DNA from: Clostridiales bacterium
Lineage (GTDB): Bacteria > Bacillota > Clostridia > Lachnospirales > Lachnospiraceae
Direction: 5' to 3'
Assembly: GCA_029007845.1 (NCBI GenBank)
Contig: JAQXIP010000004.1
Span: forward strand, 1-43,490
Length of the DNA stretch: 43,490 nt
The notes beneath the pieces are model-generated. The model did no database searches. It was not told the DNA's origin and saw nothing but the letters and a program-made list of their open reading frames with translations. This document shows, one piece after another, positions 8,814 through 16,835 of this stretch. Within the stretch, counting starts at the first letter, position 1. Every line of letters begins with the position of its first letter. The translations under genes and the position numbers were made by a program.

Positions 8814-8844
8814 TTGTAAAAATGTGAAAAATCTATGGTAAAAT
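8814..8844 (+). promoter_or_regulatory. Promoter of the maltodextrin operon
   Basis: TTGTAA (8814-8819) and TAAAAT (8839-8844) are separated by 19 bases, with TGG before the -10 giving an extended -10. The surrounding 100 bases are very AT-rich. A leader of about 140 nt would result. I saw no convincing catabolite (cre) site. Confidence 0.6.
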
Positions 8845-8881
8845 ACCTCAAAATGGAGTAACATACGCTTAGGACAAAATG

Positions 8882-8955
8882 TGGCACAAACAAATGTGAT
8901 TTACATTTGATTCTGCCAGACAGGTTCCTGAAGCAAAATGGTGATTCCGTTTTGC
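8882..8955 (+). promoter_or_regulatory. Tandem hairpins in the maltodextrin operon leader
   Basis: Three adjacent hairpins lie between promoter and ribosome site. TGGCA...TGCCA encloses CAAATGT/ACATTTG (8882-8918). CAGG/CCTG forms a tiny one (8921-8930). GCAAAATGG pairs with CCGTTTTGC (8933-8955), including one U-G wobble that fits only the plus-strand transcript. No T tract follows, so they are not ordinary terminators. The first could also be a DNA operator. Confidence 0.5.
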
Positions 8956-8994
8956 AGTATATGCTAATAAGCAAAAAAAGGAGAGAAAGAGACT

Positions 8995-10287
8995 ATGAAA
9001 AAGAAACTTTTAGCATTGTTACTTTCTACTGCAATGATTGCTACATGCGCAACTGGTTGTGGTAGTGGAAACGGTTCTTCAAACTCAACAAGCGGTACTT
9101 CAACCGCACCATCTGCAGATTCAACACCGATTGATGTGAATTTGACTGTATGGTCACCACAGGAAGAGCAGAATACTTATGATCAGGCTCCAGATGGTCT
9201 GTTACAGACAATGTGCGAGAACTTCAATAAAGCACATCCAGAATGGAACATTAAATTTGAATATGGTGTTTGTGCTGAAGGTGATGCAAAAGACACTGTA
9301 ACAAAAGACGTAGCAGCAGCTGCAGATGTTTATATGTATGCAAATGACCAGATCCCTACATTGGTAGAAGCTGGTGCACTTTCTCAGCTTGGTGGAGATA
9401 CCTTAAGTGAAGTTCAGACAAACCAGTCAGAGGCAATGGTTAATTCTGTAACATATAATGGTGGTGTATATGGTGTGCCTTTCACACCAAATACATGGTT
9501 TATGTACTATGATAAGAGCAAATTTACAGAAGACGATATTAAATCTCTTGATACAATGATGGAAAAAGATTTAGGAAAAGGTGTTACAAACGTGGCATTC
9601 CCTCTTAATAACTCATGGTATATCGCTTCTTTCTTCTATGCAGGCGGTGGTACATTATTTGGTGATGGTACCGATGCAAGTGCTGGAACAAACTTTGGTG
9701 AGTTGACAGACGTTACAGATTATCTTGTAGATTTAGCTGCTAATAAGAAATTTGTAAACGATGCAGATGGTCTTGCAGTTGCACGTATGAAAGAGGGTAC
9801 TTTAGGTGCAATGTTCTCTGGTACATGGGATGCTGCAACCCTTTCAGAAGCACTTGGTGACAACTTCGGTTGTGCTCAGCTTCCAACTGTTACAATCGGT
9901 GATAAGACAGAAAGCTTAAAATCTTTTGCTGGTTCTAAAGCAATCGGTGTTAATCCAAACTGTGAGAATCAGGAAGTTGCTGTTGCATTAGCTGCTTACT
10001 TAGGAAGTGAAGAAGCTCAGCAGTTAAGATTTGATGCTCGTGAAGTTGTTCCTACAAATAACAATGTATTAAACTCTGATGCTGTAAAAGGAAGTGCAGT
10101 AGCTACTGCTCAGGCTGACACAATTGCGAATACATCTGTAATTCAGCCATTCATACAGGAAATGCAGTCTTACTGGGATCCAGCTGCTTCTCTTGGTAAT
10201 GAGATTGTTCAGGGTGATGTAACACATGACAACTCAGCTGATAAGACAAAAGCTTTCGGTGAAGGTATTGTTAGTTCAGGTCTGTAA
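8995..10287 (+). CDS. Maltodextrin ABC transporter substrate-binding lipoprotein
   Basis: This 430-residue extracytoplasmic binding protein (MalE/MdxE family) should capture maltose or maltodextrins and hand them to the permeases encoded next. The N-terminus is a lipoprotein signal, with a hydrophobic stretch ending in ATGC so that C22 would be lipidated; a Ser/Thr/Gly-rich linker follows. The body has the family pattern, with an N-terminal VTVWS-like strand, aromatic residues such as YGVPFTPNTWFMYY that line sugar sites, and AMFSGTWDAATL. Codon use is strongly biased, unlike the neighbours, suggesting high expression. The start ATG follows AAAGGAGAG. Maltodextrin specificity is inferred from family and the adjacent amylase. 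No ATPase gene is present, so a shared MsmX-type ATPase encoded elsewhere is expected. Confidence 0.9.
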   Translation: MKKKLLALLLSTAMIATCATGCGSGNGSSNSTSGTSTAPSADSTPIDVNLTVWSPQEEQNTYDQAPDGLLQTMCENFNKAHPEWNIKFEYGVCAEGDAKDTVTKDVAAAADVYMYANDQIPTLVEAGALSQLGGDTLSEVQTNQSEAMVNSVTYNGGVYGVPFTPNTWFMYYDKSKFTEDDIKSLDTMMEKDLGKGVTNVAFPLNNSWYIASFFYAGGGTLFGDGTDASAGTNFGELTDVTDYLVDLAANKKFVNDADGLAVARMKEGTLGAMFSGTWDAATLSEALGDNFGCAQLPTVTIGDKTESLKSFAGSKAIGVNPNCENQEVAVALAAYLGSEEAQQLRFDAREVVPTNNNVLNSDAVKGSAVATAQADTIANTSVIQPFIQEMQSYWDPAASLGNEIVQGDVTHDNSADKTKAFGEGIVSSGL

Positions 10288-10328
10288 TTCATAACAGAAT
10301 CACTATCTGGCTATTATGTTTGAATTGT

Positions 10329-10365
10329 TCTGCTGTAGAATCTTTTGTTCTACAGCAGACTTTTT
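10329..10365 (+). terminator. Intra-operon hairpin between binding protein and permease genes
   Basis: TCTGCTGTAGAA pairs perfectly over 12 bp with TTCTACAGCAGA around a 7-base loop, followed by CTTTTT. As an intrinsic terminator inside an operon it would let only part of the transcripts reach the permease genes, and it would protect the upstream mRNA's 3' end. Confidence 0.85.
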
Positions 10366-10401
10366 AAATAAGAAGTCAAAAGTATTGAAGGAGGACGTGG
10401 C

Positions 10402-11793
10402 GTGGCAAAGAAAGAAAAAAAGCAGAAAGAATTTCTGACGGAATATACCGTGACAAATTCGCTGGAAAAGGGGGATATTTTTACAAAATTATCCGCTGTT
10501 GTATTTGGTCTTGGTAATATTGTCCGTGGACAGGTGATAAAAGGGCTTTTATTCCTGGCTATGGAGATTGGATTGATTTATTATTTTGTGTCTTTTGGTT
10601 TCCGTGCATTATCCCAGTTGGTGACACTTGGAACAAAGGTAACCGGGCAGGAGTGGAATGAATCAAAAGGCATTTTTGAGCAGGTAAATGGAGATAACTC
10701 CATGTTGATTCTGCTTTATGGTGTTATTAGTCTTTTTGTTTTTGCAGTGCTGGTAATTACCTGGCGTGCATCATTGAAATCTTCCTATGAAGCACAGTGC
10801 ATTAAGGCAAACGGTTTGAAACCGAATACCTTTGCACAGGATGTAGCATCCATGTTTGATTCAAAATTAAACAGAACGCTGTTATTCCTGCCTGTCATGG
10901 GAATTGTATGTTTCACAATTATGCCTCTGGTTTATATGATCAGTATGGCGTTCACAAACTATGATCGAAACCATATTCCTCCTGGTAAGTTGTTTGACTG
11001 GGTAGGACTGAAAAACTTTGTTAAGATTTTGAACTTAAATGGTTCATTAGGACAGACATTCTGGAAGGTATTGGGATGGACCTTTGTATGGGCTGTTTTT
11101 GCTACTTTCCTGAACTATATTCTCGGTATGATTCTTGCGATGATCATTAACCGTAAAGAAACACACTGGAAAGGCTTCTGGCGGTTCTGCTTCATTTTAT
11201 CCGTTGCAGTTCCTCAGTTTGTATCTTTGTTAATTATGAGAACGATGTTACAGCCTGAAGGTGCGGTAAACATTCTGCTTCGACAGATTGGACTGCTTGG
11301 GGATGGTCAGTCCCTTCCATTCTGGACGAACGTAACATGGGCCCGCGTAACGGTTATCGTTATCAACCTTTGGGTAGGTATCCCATATACATTACTTACA
11401 ATGACAGGTATTCTTCAGAACATTCCGGTTGAGCTTTATGAAGCAGCCAGAGTAGATGGTGCTAATGCGGTTGTTACTTTCTTCAAGATTACACTGCCAT
11501 ATATGTTGTTTGTTACCACTCCAAACCTGATTACCAGCTTTGTAGGTAATATCAATAACTTTAACGTAATTTATCTGTTGACAGGTGGAAATCCAGCCTC
11601 TATGAGTTATTACCGTGGTACAGCAGGAAAGACTGATCTTTTGGTTACCTGGCTGTATAAGCTGACCATTGATAATAAGGATTACTGTTACGGTGCTGTA
11701 ATTGGTATTTTGATCTTTATTATTTCTGCATCACTTTCTCTGTCGGTATATCGTAGAACCGGATCATATAACAACGAGGAGGGATTCCAATAA
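10402..11793 (+). CDS. Maltodextrin ABC transporter permease (MalF/MdxF type)
   Basis: This 463-residue inner permease subunit has about eight membrane segments. The N-terminal 130 residues form an extra region with two or three hydrophobic segments, typical of Gram-positive MdxF/MalC-like proteins, followed by the common permease core. The EAA loop that docks the ATPase is visible as EAARVDGANAVVTFFKITLP near residue 348. The start is the GTG at 10402, preceded by GAAGGAGG. Its stop overlaps the next start (TAATG), so the two permeases are translationally coupled. The upstream hairpin likely lowers its expression relative to the binding protein. Confidence 0.92.
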   Translation: MAKKEKKQKEFLTEYTVTNSLEKGDIFTKLSAVVFGLGNIVRGQVIKGLLFLAMEIGLIYYFVSFGFRALSQLVTLGTKVTGQEWNESKGIFEQVNGDNSMLILLYGVISLFVFAVLVITWRASLKSSYEAQCIKANGLKPNTFAQDVASMFDSKLNRTLLFLPVMGIVCFTIMPLVYMISMAFTNYDRNHIPPGKLFDWVGLKNFVKILNLNGSLGQTFWKVLGWTFVWAVFATFLNYILGMILAMIINRKETHWKGFWRFCFILSVAVPQFVSLLIMRTMLQPEGAVNILLRQIGLLGDGQSLPFWTNVTWARVTVIVINLWVGIPYTLLTMTGILQNIPVELYEAARVDGANAVVTFFKITLPYMLFVTTPNLITSFVGNINNFNVIYLLTGGNPASMSYYRGTAGKTDLLVTWLYKLTIDNKDYCYGAVIGILIFIISASLSLSVYRRTGSYNNEEGFQ

Positions 11794-12695
11794 TGAGTAA
11801 AACAGAAGTAATTAATAGCGATGAGAAGATCGTTCGTACTGTAAAAATGAGTCCGAAACGTCTGATTACGAATACGCTTGTTCATGTATTGCTTGCAATT
11901 TTAGCATTTATCTGGGTTATGCCATTGTTTTGGGTTGTGCTTACCTCTTTTAGGGCGGAGTCCGGATCATATACGACAACCTTTTTCCCGAAGGGATATA
12001 CGTTAAATAACTATATTCAGTTATTCACGGATACGAGTATTTTTAACTTTCCTCGTGCATTCATGAATACCTTGATTGTAGCTATTTTTGCATGTATTCT
12101 TTCTACCTTTTTTGTAATTTCTGTGGCATATACCATGTCCAGGCTGAGATTTAAAATGCGGAAACCATTTATGAATATTGCATTGATTCTTGGTATGTTC
12201 CCAGGATTTATGTCAATGATCGCTGTTTACTATATCCTGAAAGGAATTGGTTTAACAGAAGGCGCATTGAAGCTGGTTGCGCTGGTGATTGTATATTCCG
12301 CTGGGTCTGGTCTGCAGTTTTATGTGGCAAAAGGCTTTTTTGATACGATTTCAAAATCTCTGGATGAGGCTGCATGTATTGACGGTGCCACTAAGTTCCA
12401 GGTATTTACAAAAATCATAAGCCCATTGTCAAAACCGATTATTGTGCAGACTGTATTGCAGTCTTTTATGGCACCTTGGATGGACTTCATTTTCGCGAAG
12501 GTTATTATCGGAACTGATCCAAAATATTACACCGTTGGTATCTGCTTGTGGAATATGCTGCAGAAAGAGTATATCGACCGATTCTATACAAGATTCGCCG
12601 CTTCTGCCGTATTGGTTTCCATTCCAATTGCAATCCTGTTCTGTTGTATGCAGGGATGCTACTCAGAATCTGTATCCGGTGCAGTAAAAGGCTAG
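11793..12695 (+). CDS. Maltodextrin ABC transporter permease (MalG/MdxG type)
   Basis: This 300-residue permease has six hydrophobic segments and pairs with the preceding subunit to form the sugar channel. The EAA loop is visible as DEAACIDGATKFQVFTKI near residue 197. The start ATG at 11793 overlaps the stop of the upstream permease by one base. The C-terminus carries YSESVSGAVKG, a conserved ending in MalG-like subunits. A terminator-like hairpin follows before the amylase gene. Confidence 0.93.
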   Translation: MSKTEVINSDEKIVRTVKMSPKRLITNTLVHVLLAILAFIWVMPLFWVVLTSFRAESGSYTTTFFPKGYTLNNYIQLFTDTSIFNFPRAFMNTLIVAIFACILSTFFVISVAYTMSRLRFKMRKPFMNIALILGMFPGFMSMIAVYYILKGIGLTEGALKLVALVIVYSAGSGLQFYVAKGFFDTISKSLDEAACIDGATKFQVFTKIISPLSKPIIVQTVLQSFMAPWMDFIFAKVIIGTDPKYYTVGICLWNMLQKEYIDRFYTRFAASAVLVSIPIAILFCCMQGCYSESVSGAVKG

Positions 12696-12733
12696 ATTCG
12701 AAAATAATTAATGAATTGATGTTTGGCTGAAAG

Positions 12734-12782
12734 GCTGCTGTGGTTTTCTTTATGAAAGTTGCAGCAGCTCTTTTGCTTTTTT
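12734..12782 (+). terminator. Terminator-like hairpin between malG and amylase genes
   Basis: GCTGCTG (12734-12740) pairs with CAGCAGC (12762-12768), with an inner CTTT/AAAG. TCTTTTGCTTTTTT follows. The amylase gene has no obvious promoter of its own in the remaining 50 bases, so some read-through is expected. Confidence 0.7.
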
Positions 12783-12834
12783 AAATGAAAGAACCAGGTC
12801 AATGCAGGTTTGAATGGATAGGAGCGTAAGTATT

Positions 12835-14568
12835 ATGAAACAGTATATGAAAAAAATAGGAGCTGTTATTCTATGTGCATCCTTACTGATGTCAGGATGT
12901 GGGAATACTACGATGATTTCTTCTAATTCAGATTCTGATTCTCCGGCGGGAAAGTCTTCCTCTCCGGCGGGGGGAAATGTGGCGGATTCAGATGAGATCA
13001 CGTTTGTATCAGATGATTATAAATATAACCATGAACTAAATATTATTGAGGATAATTACCGGAACTTTTATGAGATTTTTTTGTATTCTTATGCAGATAG
13101 TGATGGGAATGGAATCGGTGATATCAATGGTTTGATTGATAAACTGGACTATATCAATGATGGAGATGACACAACAGACACGGATCTTGGCTTTAATGGT
13201 ATCTGGCTGATGCCGGTTATGCCGTCTACAACTTATCATAAATATGATGTGATTGATTATAAGGACATTGATGAGGAATATGGGACACTGGATGATTTTA
13301 AAAGACTGGTGGATGAATGCCATAAAAGAAAGATTCATTTAATCATTGATCTGGTTATGAATCATACGTCATCCCAGCATGAATGGTTTGTGAAAGCAAC
13401 CGATTATCTGAAAACATTGAAGGATGGGGAGAAGCCAGATAAGAAAAAATGCAAATATCTGGATTACTATTATTTTGTAGAAGGAGATCCGGGAAAGAGT
13501 ACCTATTATCAGGTGGGGGATACCAACTGGTATTATGAAGCGGTGTTCTGGGAACATATGCCGGATCTGAATCTGGCCAATCAGAGTGTTCGGAAGGAAA
13601 TGGAATCTATCGCTTCCTTCTGGCTGGATCTTGGTGTAGACGGTTTCCGCCTGGATGCAGCAAAGGAATACTACAGTGGAAGCAGTGAGAAAAATGTGAA
13701 AGTACTGAACTGGTTCTGCGATTATGTAAAAAGCCAGAAAGAGGATGCTTATGTGGTTGCTGAAGTGTGGGATTCCTTTTCTTCCATGGCAAATTATTAT
13801 GAGAGTGGTGTGGACAGCTGCTTTAATTTTGCCCTGTCCCAGTCAGATGGAAAGATTGCAACGACATTAAATAGTACTTCAACAACAAATAAAGCGAAAT
13901 CTTTTGCGGAAGCTATGGTAAAAATCCAGGATACGCTAAGTGCGAAAAATCCGGACTATATTGATGCCCCGTTTTTGGTGAATCATGATACAACAAGAGC
14001 AAGTGCTGTTTTTGCAAAAAATGAAGATAAGATGAAGATGGCTGCAGGAATGACTTTAATGATGAGTGGTTCTCCTTTTATCTATTATGGCGAGGAAATT
14101 GGAATGAGCAGTATGGGAACAAAGGATGAAAACAAGCGGACACCGATGTACTGGTCTGCACAGGATTCTTCGTTCATGACAAAAGGTCCAAAAGATGCCG
14201 ATGTATTTGAAAATAGTTTTCCGGCACTGGATGAGCAGCAGATGGATTCTGATTCGATCTATTATTACTACAAAAGAGCTGTGAGAATAAAAAATGAGAA
14301 TCCTGAGATTGCCCGCGGAACGGTAGAGGTGAATGAGACTTTATCTGGTGATGCGGTATGTGTAATCAAAAAGACATACAAAGAAAGCAGTGTAACGTTG
14401 GTCTATAATATTAGCGAACAAAACCAGGAAGTAGATTTAAGCAGTTGTACGGGAGATAATGGGGCACTTGAACTCTATGGATACCTTTCGGTTGACCAGG
14501 ATGAACCATCATATTCCGAAGACGGCGTGTTATCAATGCCAAAGTATTCCATTGTCGTTCTTCGATAG
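12835..14568 (+). CDS. Cell-anchored GH13 alpha-amylase lipoprotein
   Basis: This 577-residue secreted glycoside hydrolase would cut starch or maltodextrins at the outer face of the membrane and feed the adjacent importer. A lipoprotein signal ends in MSGC (C22), followed by a Ser-rich linker. The GH13 motifs are complete: region I DLVMNH (172-177), region II GFRLDAAKE with nucleophile D274, region III VAEVW with acid/base E310, and region IV FLVNHD with D385. A short C-terminal beta domain closes the protein. The ATG at 12835 is chosen because AGGAG lies 10 bases upstream and the signal peptide begins there; the frame is open to 12814. Exact specificity (amylase, neopullulanase or glucosidase) cannot be settled here. 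Confidence 0.92.
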   Translation: MKQYMKKIGAVILCASLLMSGCGNTTMISSNSDSDSPAGKSSSPAGGNVADSDEITFVSDDYKYNHELNIIEDNYRNFYEIFLYSYADSDGNGIGDINGLIDKLDYINDGDDTTDTDLGFNGIWLMPVMPSTTYHKYDVIDYKDIDEEYGTLDDFKRLVDECHKRKIHLIIDLVMNHTSSQHEWFVKATDYLKTLKDGEKPDKKKCKYLDYYYFVEGDPGKSTYYQVGDTNWYYEAVFWEHMPDLNLANQSVRKEMESIASFWLDLGVDGFRLDAAKEYYSGSSEKNVKVLNWFCDYVKSQKEDAYVVAEVWDSFSSMANYYESGVDSCFNFALSQSDGKIATTLNSTSTTNKAKSFAEAMVKIQDTLSAKNPDYIDAPFLVNHDTTRASAVFAKNEDKMKMAAGMTLMMSGSPFIYYGEEIGMSSMGTKDENKRTPMYWSAQDSSFMTKGPKDADVFENSFPALDEQQMDSDSIYYYYKRAVRIKNENPEIARGTVEVNETLSGDAVCVIKKTYKESSVTLVYNISEQNQEVDLSSCTGDNGALELYGYLSVDQDEPSYSEDGVLSMPKYSIVVLR

Positions 14569-14592
14569 CAATGATTTGTGCCAAATAAAAAA

Positions 14593-14627
14593 GGCAAAAC
14601 AGTTTTTTGCTGTTTTGCCCTTTTTTT
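14593..14627 (+). terminator. Bidirectional terminator between amylase and HAD genes
   Basis: GGCAAAACAG pairs with CTGTTTTGCC over 10 bp around a TTTTTTG loop. Seven T follow on the plus strand, and a run of six A before the stem gives a U tract on the minus strand too. It serves both convergent operons; the HAD stop codon overlaps the T run. Confidence 0.9.
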
Positions 14628-15345
14628 ATTTGGACTGGCTGGTTAAAGTCCATATTTTCATAATATCGTTGTCAAGGATCGTGTAAGTTGCCGGAATGGT
14701 TTCCGGAAGGGCAGGGGATATATTACTGTGAATATAAACACTGTCCATGCCGCAGTCATTTGCAATCTTAATATCCGTGCTGCAGTCATTTCCAACCATA
14801 ATCGATTCCTCTGTTTTTAAATGGTGCCGTTTTAACAGGCAATTCATAAAATCAGTGGATGGTTTTTTGCAATGCTCTTCGGAGGAGATCAGGATATCGT
14901 CAAAATAAGGAAACAGACCTAATTGTTCGATTTCCGGACGGGTAAAGCTGGCCTGGGCATTAGATAAAAGATAAACGTTCCGGTTGTTTTCTTTTAATGT
15001 TTTTAATAAGGTAAAGACTTCCGGATAAAGGGCAAGGTGTTGTCTTGAGATTACCCGGAAAAAATAGCACAGGTTTTTTGCGCATGAAAAATCAATGGTA
15101 ACCTGTTTTTTTTCAGCCAGTTTCATAAATACGGATTCCATCTCTAATTCATAGTATGGATCAGCCTGTTCTTTTTCGATGCAGGAAATCGTTTGAAAAA
15201 AAGCCTTTTTTAGTTCGGAAGGGGTGTAGGATACCCCATAACATTGAAACAGTTCACTGGTTTTCTGCCAGAGGTATTGTTTTCTTTCGTTTGTATGAAT
15301 ATCTACGAGTGTTCCATACAGGTCAAAAATATAATTCTTATACAT
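14626..15345 (-). CDS. HAD-superfamily hydrolase (subfamily IA)
   Basis: This is a 239-residue cytoplasmic phosphatase-like protein. HAD motifs are visible: I DLYGTLVD near the N-terminus (nucleophile D and acid/base D replaced by Y-G-T context as in the IA pattern DxYGT), II LLSNAQ, III with K in KKPS, and IV VGNDCSTD. A helical cap lies between motifs I and II. The start at 15345 is supported by TTAGGAG; the frame is open to 15390, which would overlap pyrI. It is the third gene of the pyrB-pyrI operon, only 10 bases after pyrI, which suggests but does not prove a nucleotide or carbamoyl-related phosphate substrate. Confidence 0.85.
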   Translation of the reverse strand: MYKNYIFDLYGTLVDIHTNERKQYLWQKTSELFQCYGVSYTPSELKKAFFQTISCIEKEQADPYYELEMESVFMKLAEKKQVTIDFSCAKNLCYFFRVISRQHLALYPEVFTLLKTLKENNRNVYLLSNAQASFTRPEIEQLGLFPYFDDILISSEEHCKKPSTDFMNCLLKRHHLKTEESIMVGNDCSTDIKIANDCGMDSVYIHSNISPALPETIPATYTILDNDIMKIWTLTSQSK

Positions 15346-15355
15346 TTTTCGTCTC

Positions 15356-15781
15356 CTAAGATTCCTTGTATTTTTGTTCGCAGTATACACAGCGGTATAT
15401 GCCCCGTTCCCGGTTTGTCAGTTTGAACTTGTGTGGAAGCTCTTGTTCGATGGAAGTAATACAGCGTGGATTTTTGCAGCGGAAAATGTTGGTTACTTCC
15501 TTGGGAAGATTTAAATGACGCTTTTCCACAATCTGATTATTCTCAATAATGTCAATGGTAATATTCGGATCAATTACTCCCAGCATATCAAAATCCGTAT
15601 CCAGAAGTCCATCAATTTTAATAATGTCTTTTTTACCGAGTTTGGAACTTTTGGCATTTTTAATGATGGCCACCTGGCAGTCCATATGATCCAGATTCAG
15701 ATAGTGGTATATTTTCATGGCACATCCAGCTTTAATGTGGTCGATTACGATTCCTTTTTGCAGTCCACTAATATTTAACAT
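15356..15781 (-). CDS. pyrI: Aspartate carbamoyltransferase regulatory chain
   Basis: This 141-residue subunit binds nucleotide effectors and joins catalytic trimers of aspartate carbamoyltransferase. The N-terminal allosteric domain carries the family-type HIKAG segment, and the C-terminal zinc domain has all four ligands, C102, C107, C131 and C134, spaced as in the E. coli protein. The start ATG has GGAGG upstream inside the end of pyrB, and the two genes overlap by 7 bases, so translation is probably coupled and subunits made in step. Confidence 0.96.
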   Translation of the reverse strand: MLNISGLQKGIVIDHIKAGCAMKIYHYLNLDHMDCQVAIIKNAKSSKLGKKDIIKIDGLLDTDFDMLGVIDPNITIDIIENNQIVEKRHLNLPKEVTNIFRCKNPRCITSIEQELPHKFKLTNRERGIYRCVYCEQKYKES

Positions 15782-16701
15782 ACCGGCACCTCCAGATTCA
15801 GTAATTTCATAATTAATGCCATTCGGACGTATACTCCGTTTTTGGCCTGCTCAAAATATTTGGCTCTTGGATCTTGATCCACTTCCGTGGCAATTTCGTT
15901 TACTCTTGGCAGAGGGTGTAAAACAAACATGTCTTCTCTGGCAAGCTCCATTTTTTTTGCATCCAGAATGAAACTGTCCCGAAGACGGATGTAGTCTTCT
16001 TCGTTAAAGAAACGTTCTCTCTGGACACGGGTCATATATAAGATGTCAAGCTCTGGAAGGACTTCTTCCAGTTTGTGTACTTCCTTGTATTCTATTTTTT
16101 TCTCATCCAGCACTTCTTCCCGCAGATAACTTGGAATCTTCAGTTCAGCCGGAGAGATCAGAATGAACCGGATGTTATCATACCTTACAAGGGCATTGAT
16201 CAGGGAATGTACGGTTCGTCCGAATTTCAGGTCTCCGCAGAAGCCAATGGTGATTCCATCAAAATGTTTTTTTAGTCGGCGGATGGTGAGAAGGTCTGTA
16301 AGTGTCTGGGTAGGGTGGTTGTGGCCGCCATCCCCTGCATTAATCACGGGAATCGATGAGAATTGGGATGCCACATAAGGTGCCCCTTCTTTTGGGTGGC
16401 GCATTGCGCAGATATCAGCATAGGAAGAAATTACGCGGATGGTATCTGCGACACTTTCTCCTTTTGCAGCAGAACTGGAATCGGCAGAAGAAAAACCAAG
16501 AACTTGTCCGCCTAGATTAATCATAGCGGCTTCAAAACTAAGTCTTGTTCTTGTACTTGGTTCATAAAACAACGTGGCTAATTTCTTTCCATGACACACG
16601 GAAGAATAGGCTTCCGGATGTTCAATAATCCGGTCGGCAAGATCCAAAATCTCTTTTAATTCATCCGTGGATAAATCAAGCGGGCTAATTAAATGTCTCA
16701 T
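15775..16701 (-). CDS. pyrB: Aspartate carbamoyltransferase catalytic chain
   Basis: This 308-residue enzyme makes N-carbamoyl-aspartate from carbamoyl phosphate and aspartate, the first committed step of pyrimidine synthesis. The carbamoyl-phosphate site STRTR is at residues 49-53, HPTQTLTD lies near 127, and HPLPRV near 262. The start ATG follows AGGAGG. The leader is only about 30 nt, so there is no room for a PyrR or UTP-type attenuator; regulation is likely allosteric through PyrI or by a DNA-binding factor. Confidence 0.97.
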   Translation of the reverse strand: MRHLISPLDLSTDELKEILDLADRIIEHPEAYSSVCHGKKLATLFYEPSTRTRLSFEAAMINLGGQVLGFSSADSSSAAKGESVADTIRVISSYADICAMRHPKEGAPYVASQFSSIPVINAGDGGHNHPTQTLTDLLTIRRLKKHFDGITIGFCGDLKFGRTVHSLINALVRYDNIRFILISPAELKIPSYLREEVLDEKKIEYKEVHKLEEVLPELDILYMTRVQRERFFNEEDYIRLRDSFILDAKKMELAREDMFVLHPLPRVNEIATEVDQDPRAKYFEQAKNGVYVRMALIMKLLNLEVPVC

Positions 16702-16736
16702 AGATACCTCCTGAATTACTTTTTTTAATCTTCATC

Positions 16737-16765
16737 ATTATAAAGCATTCGATTCTAAAAGACAA
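16737..16765 (-). promoter_or_regulatory. Promoter of pyrB-pyrI-HAD
   Basis: On the minus strand TTGTCT (16765-16760) and TATAAT (16742-16737) are 17 bases apart. It is back to back with the aconitase promoter, 11 bases between the two -35 hexamers. Confidence 0.8.
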
Positions 16766-16776
16766 CTAAAAAGAGG

Positions 16777-16805
16777 TTGCTTTTTCCACAACATAACTCT
16801 ATAAT
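16777..16805 (+). promoter_or_regulatory. Promoter of the aconitase-family gene
   Basis: TTGCTT (16777-16782) and TATAAT (16800-16805) are 17 bases apart. AGGAGG and the start codon follow within 31 bases. Confidence 0.8.
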
Positions 16806-16835
16806 ATTTGATAATTAAGATAATAGGAGGTTCTC

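Noticed and set aside
16702-16736. PyrR/UTP attenuator before pyrB
   Set aside because: The predicted leader is only about 30 nt and holds no hairpin or U-run attenuator.
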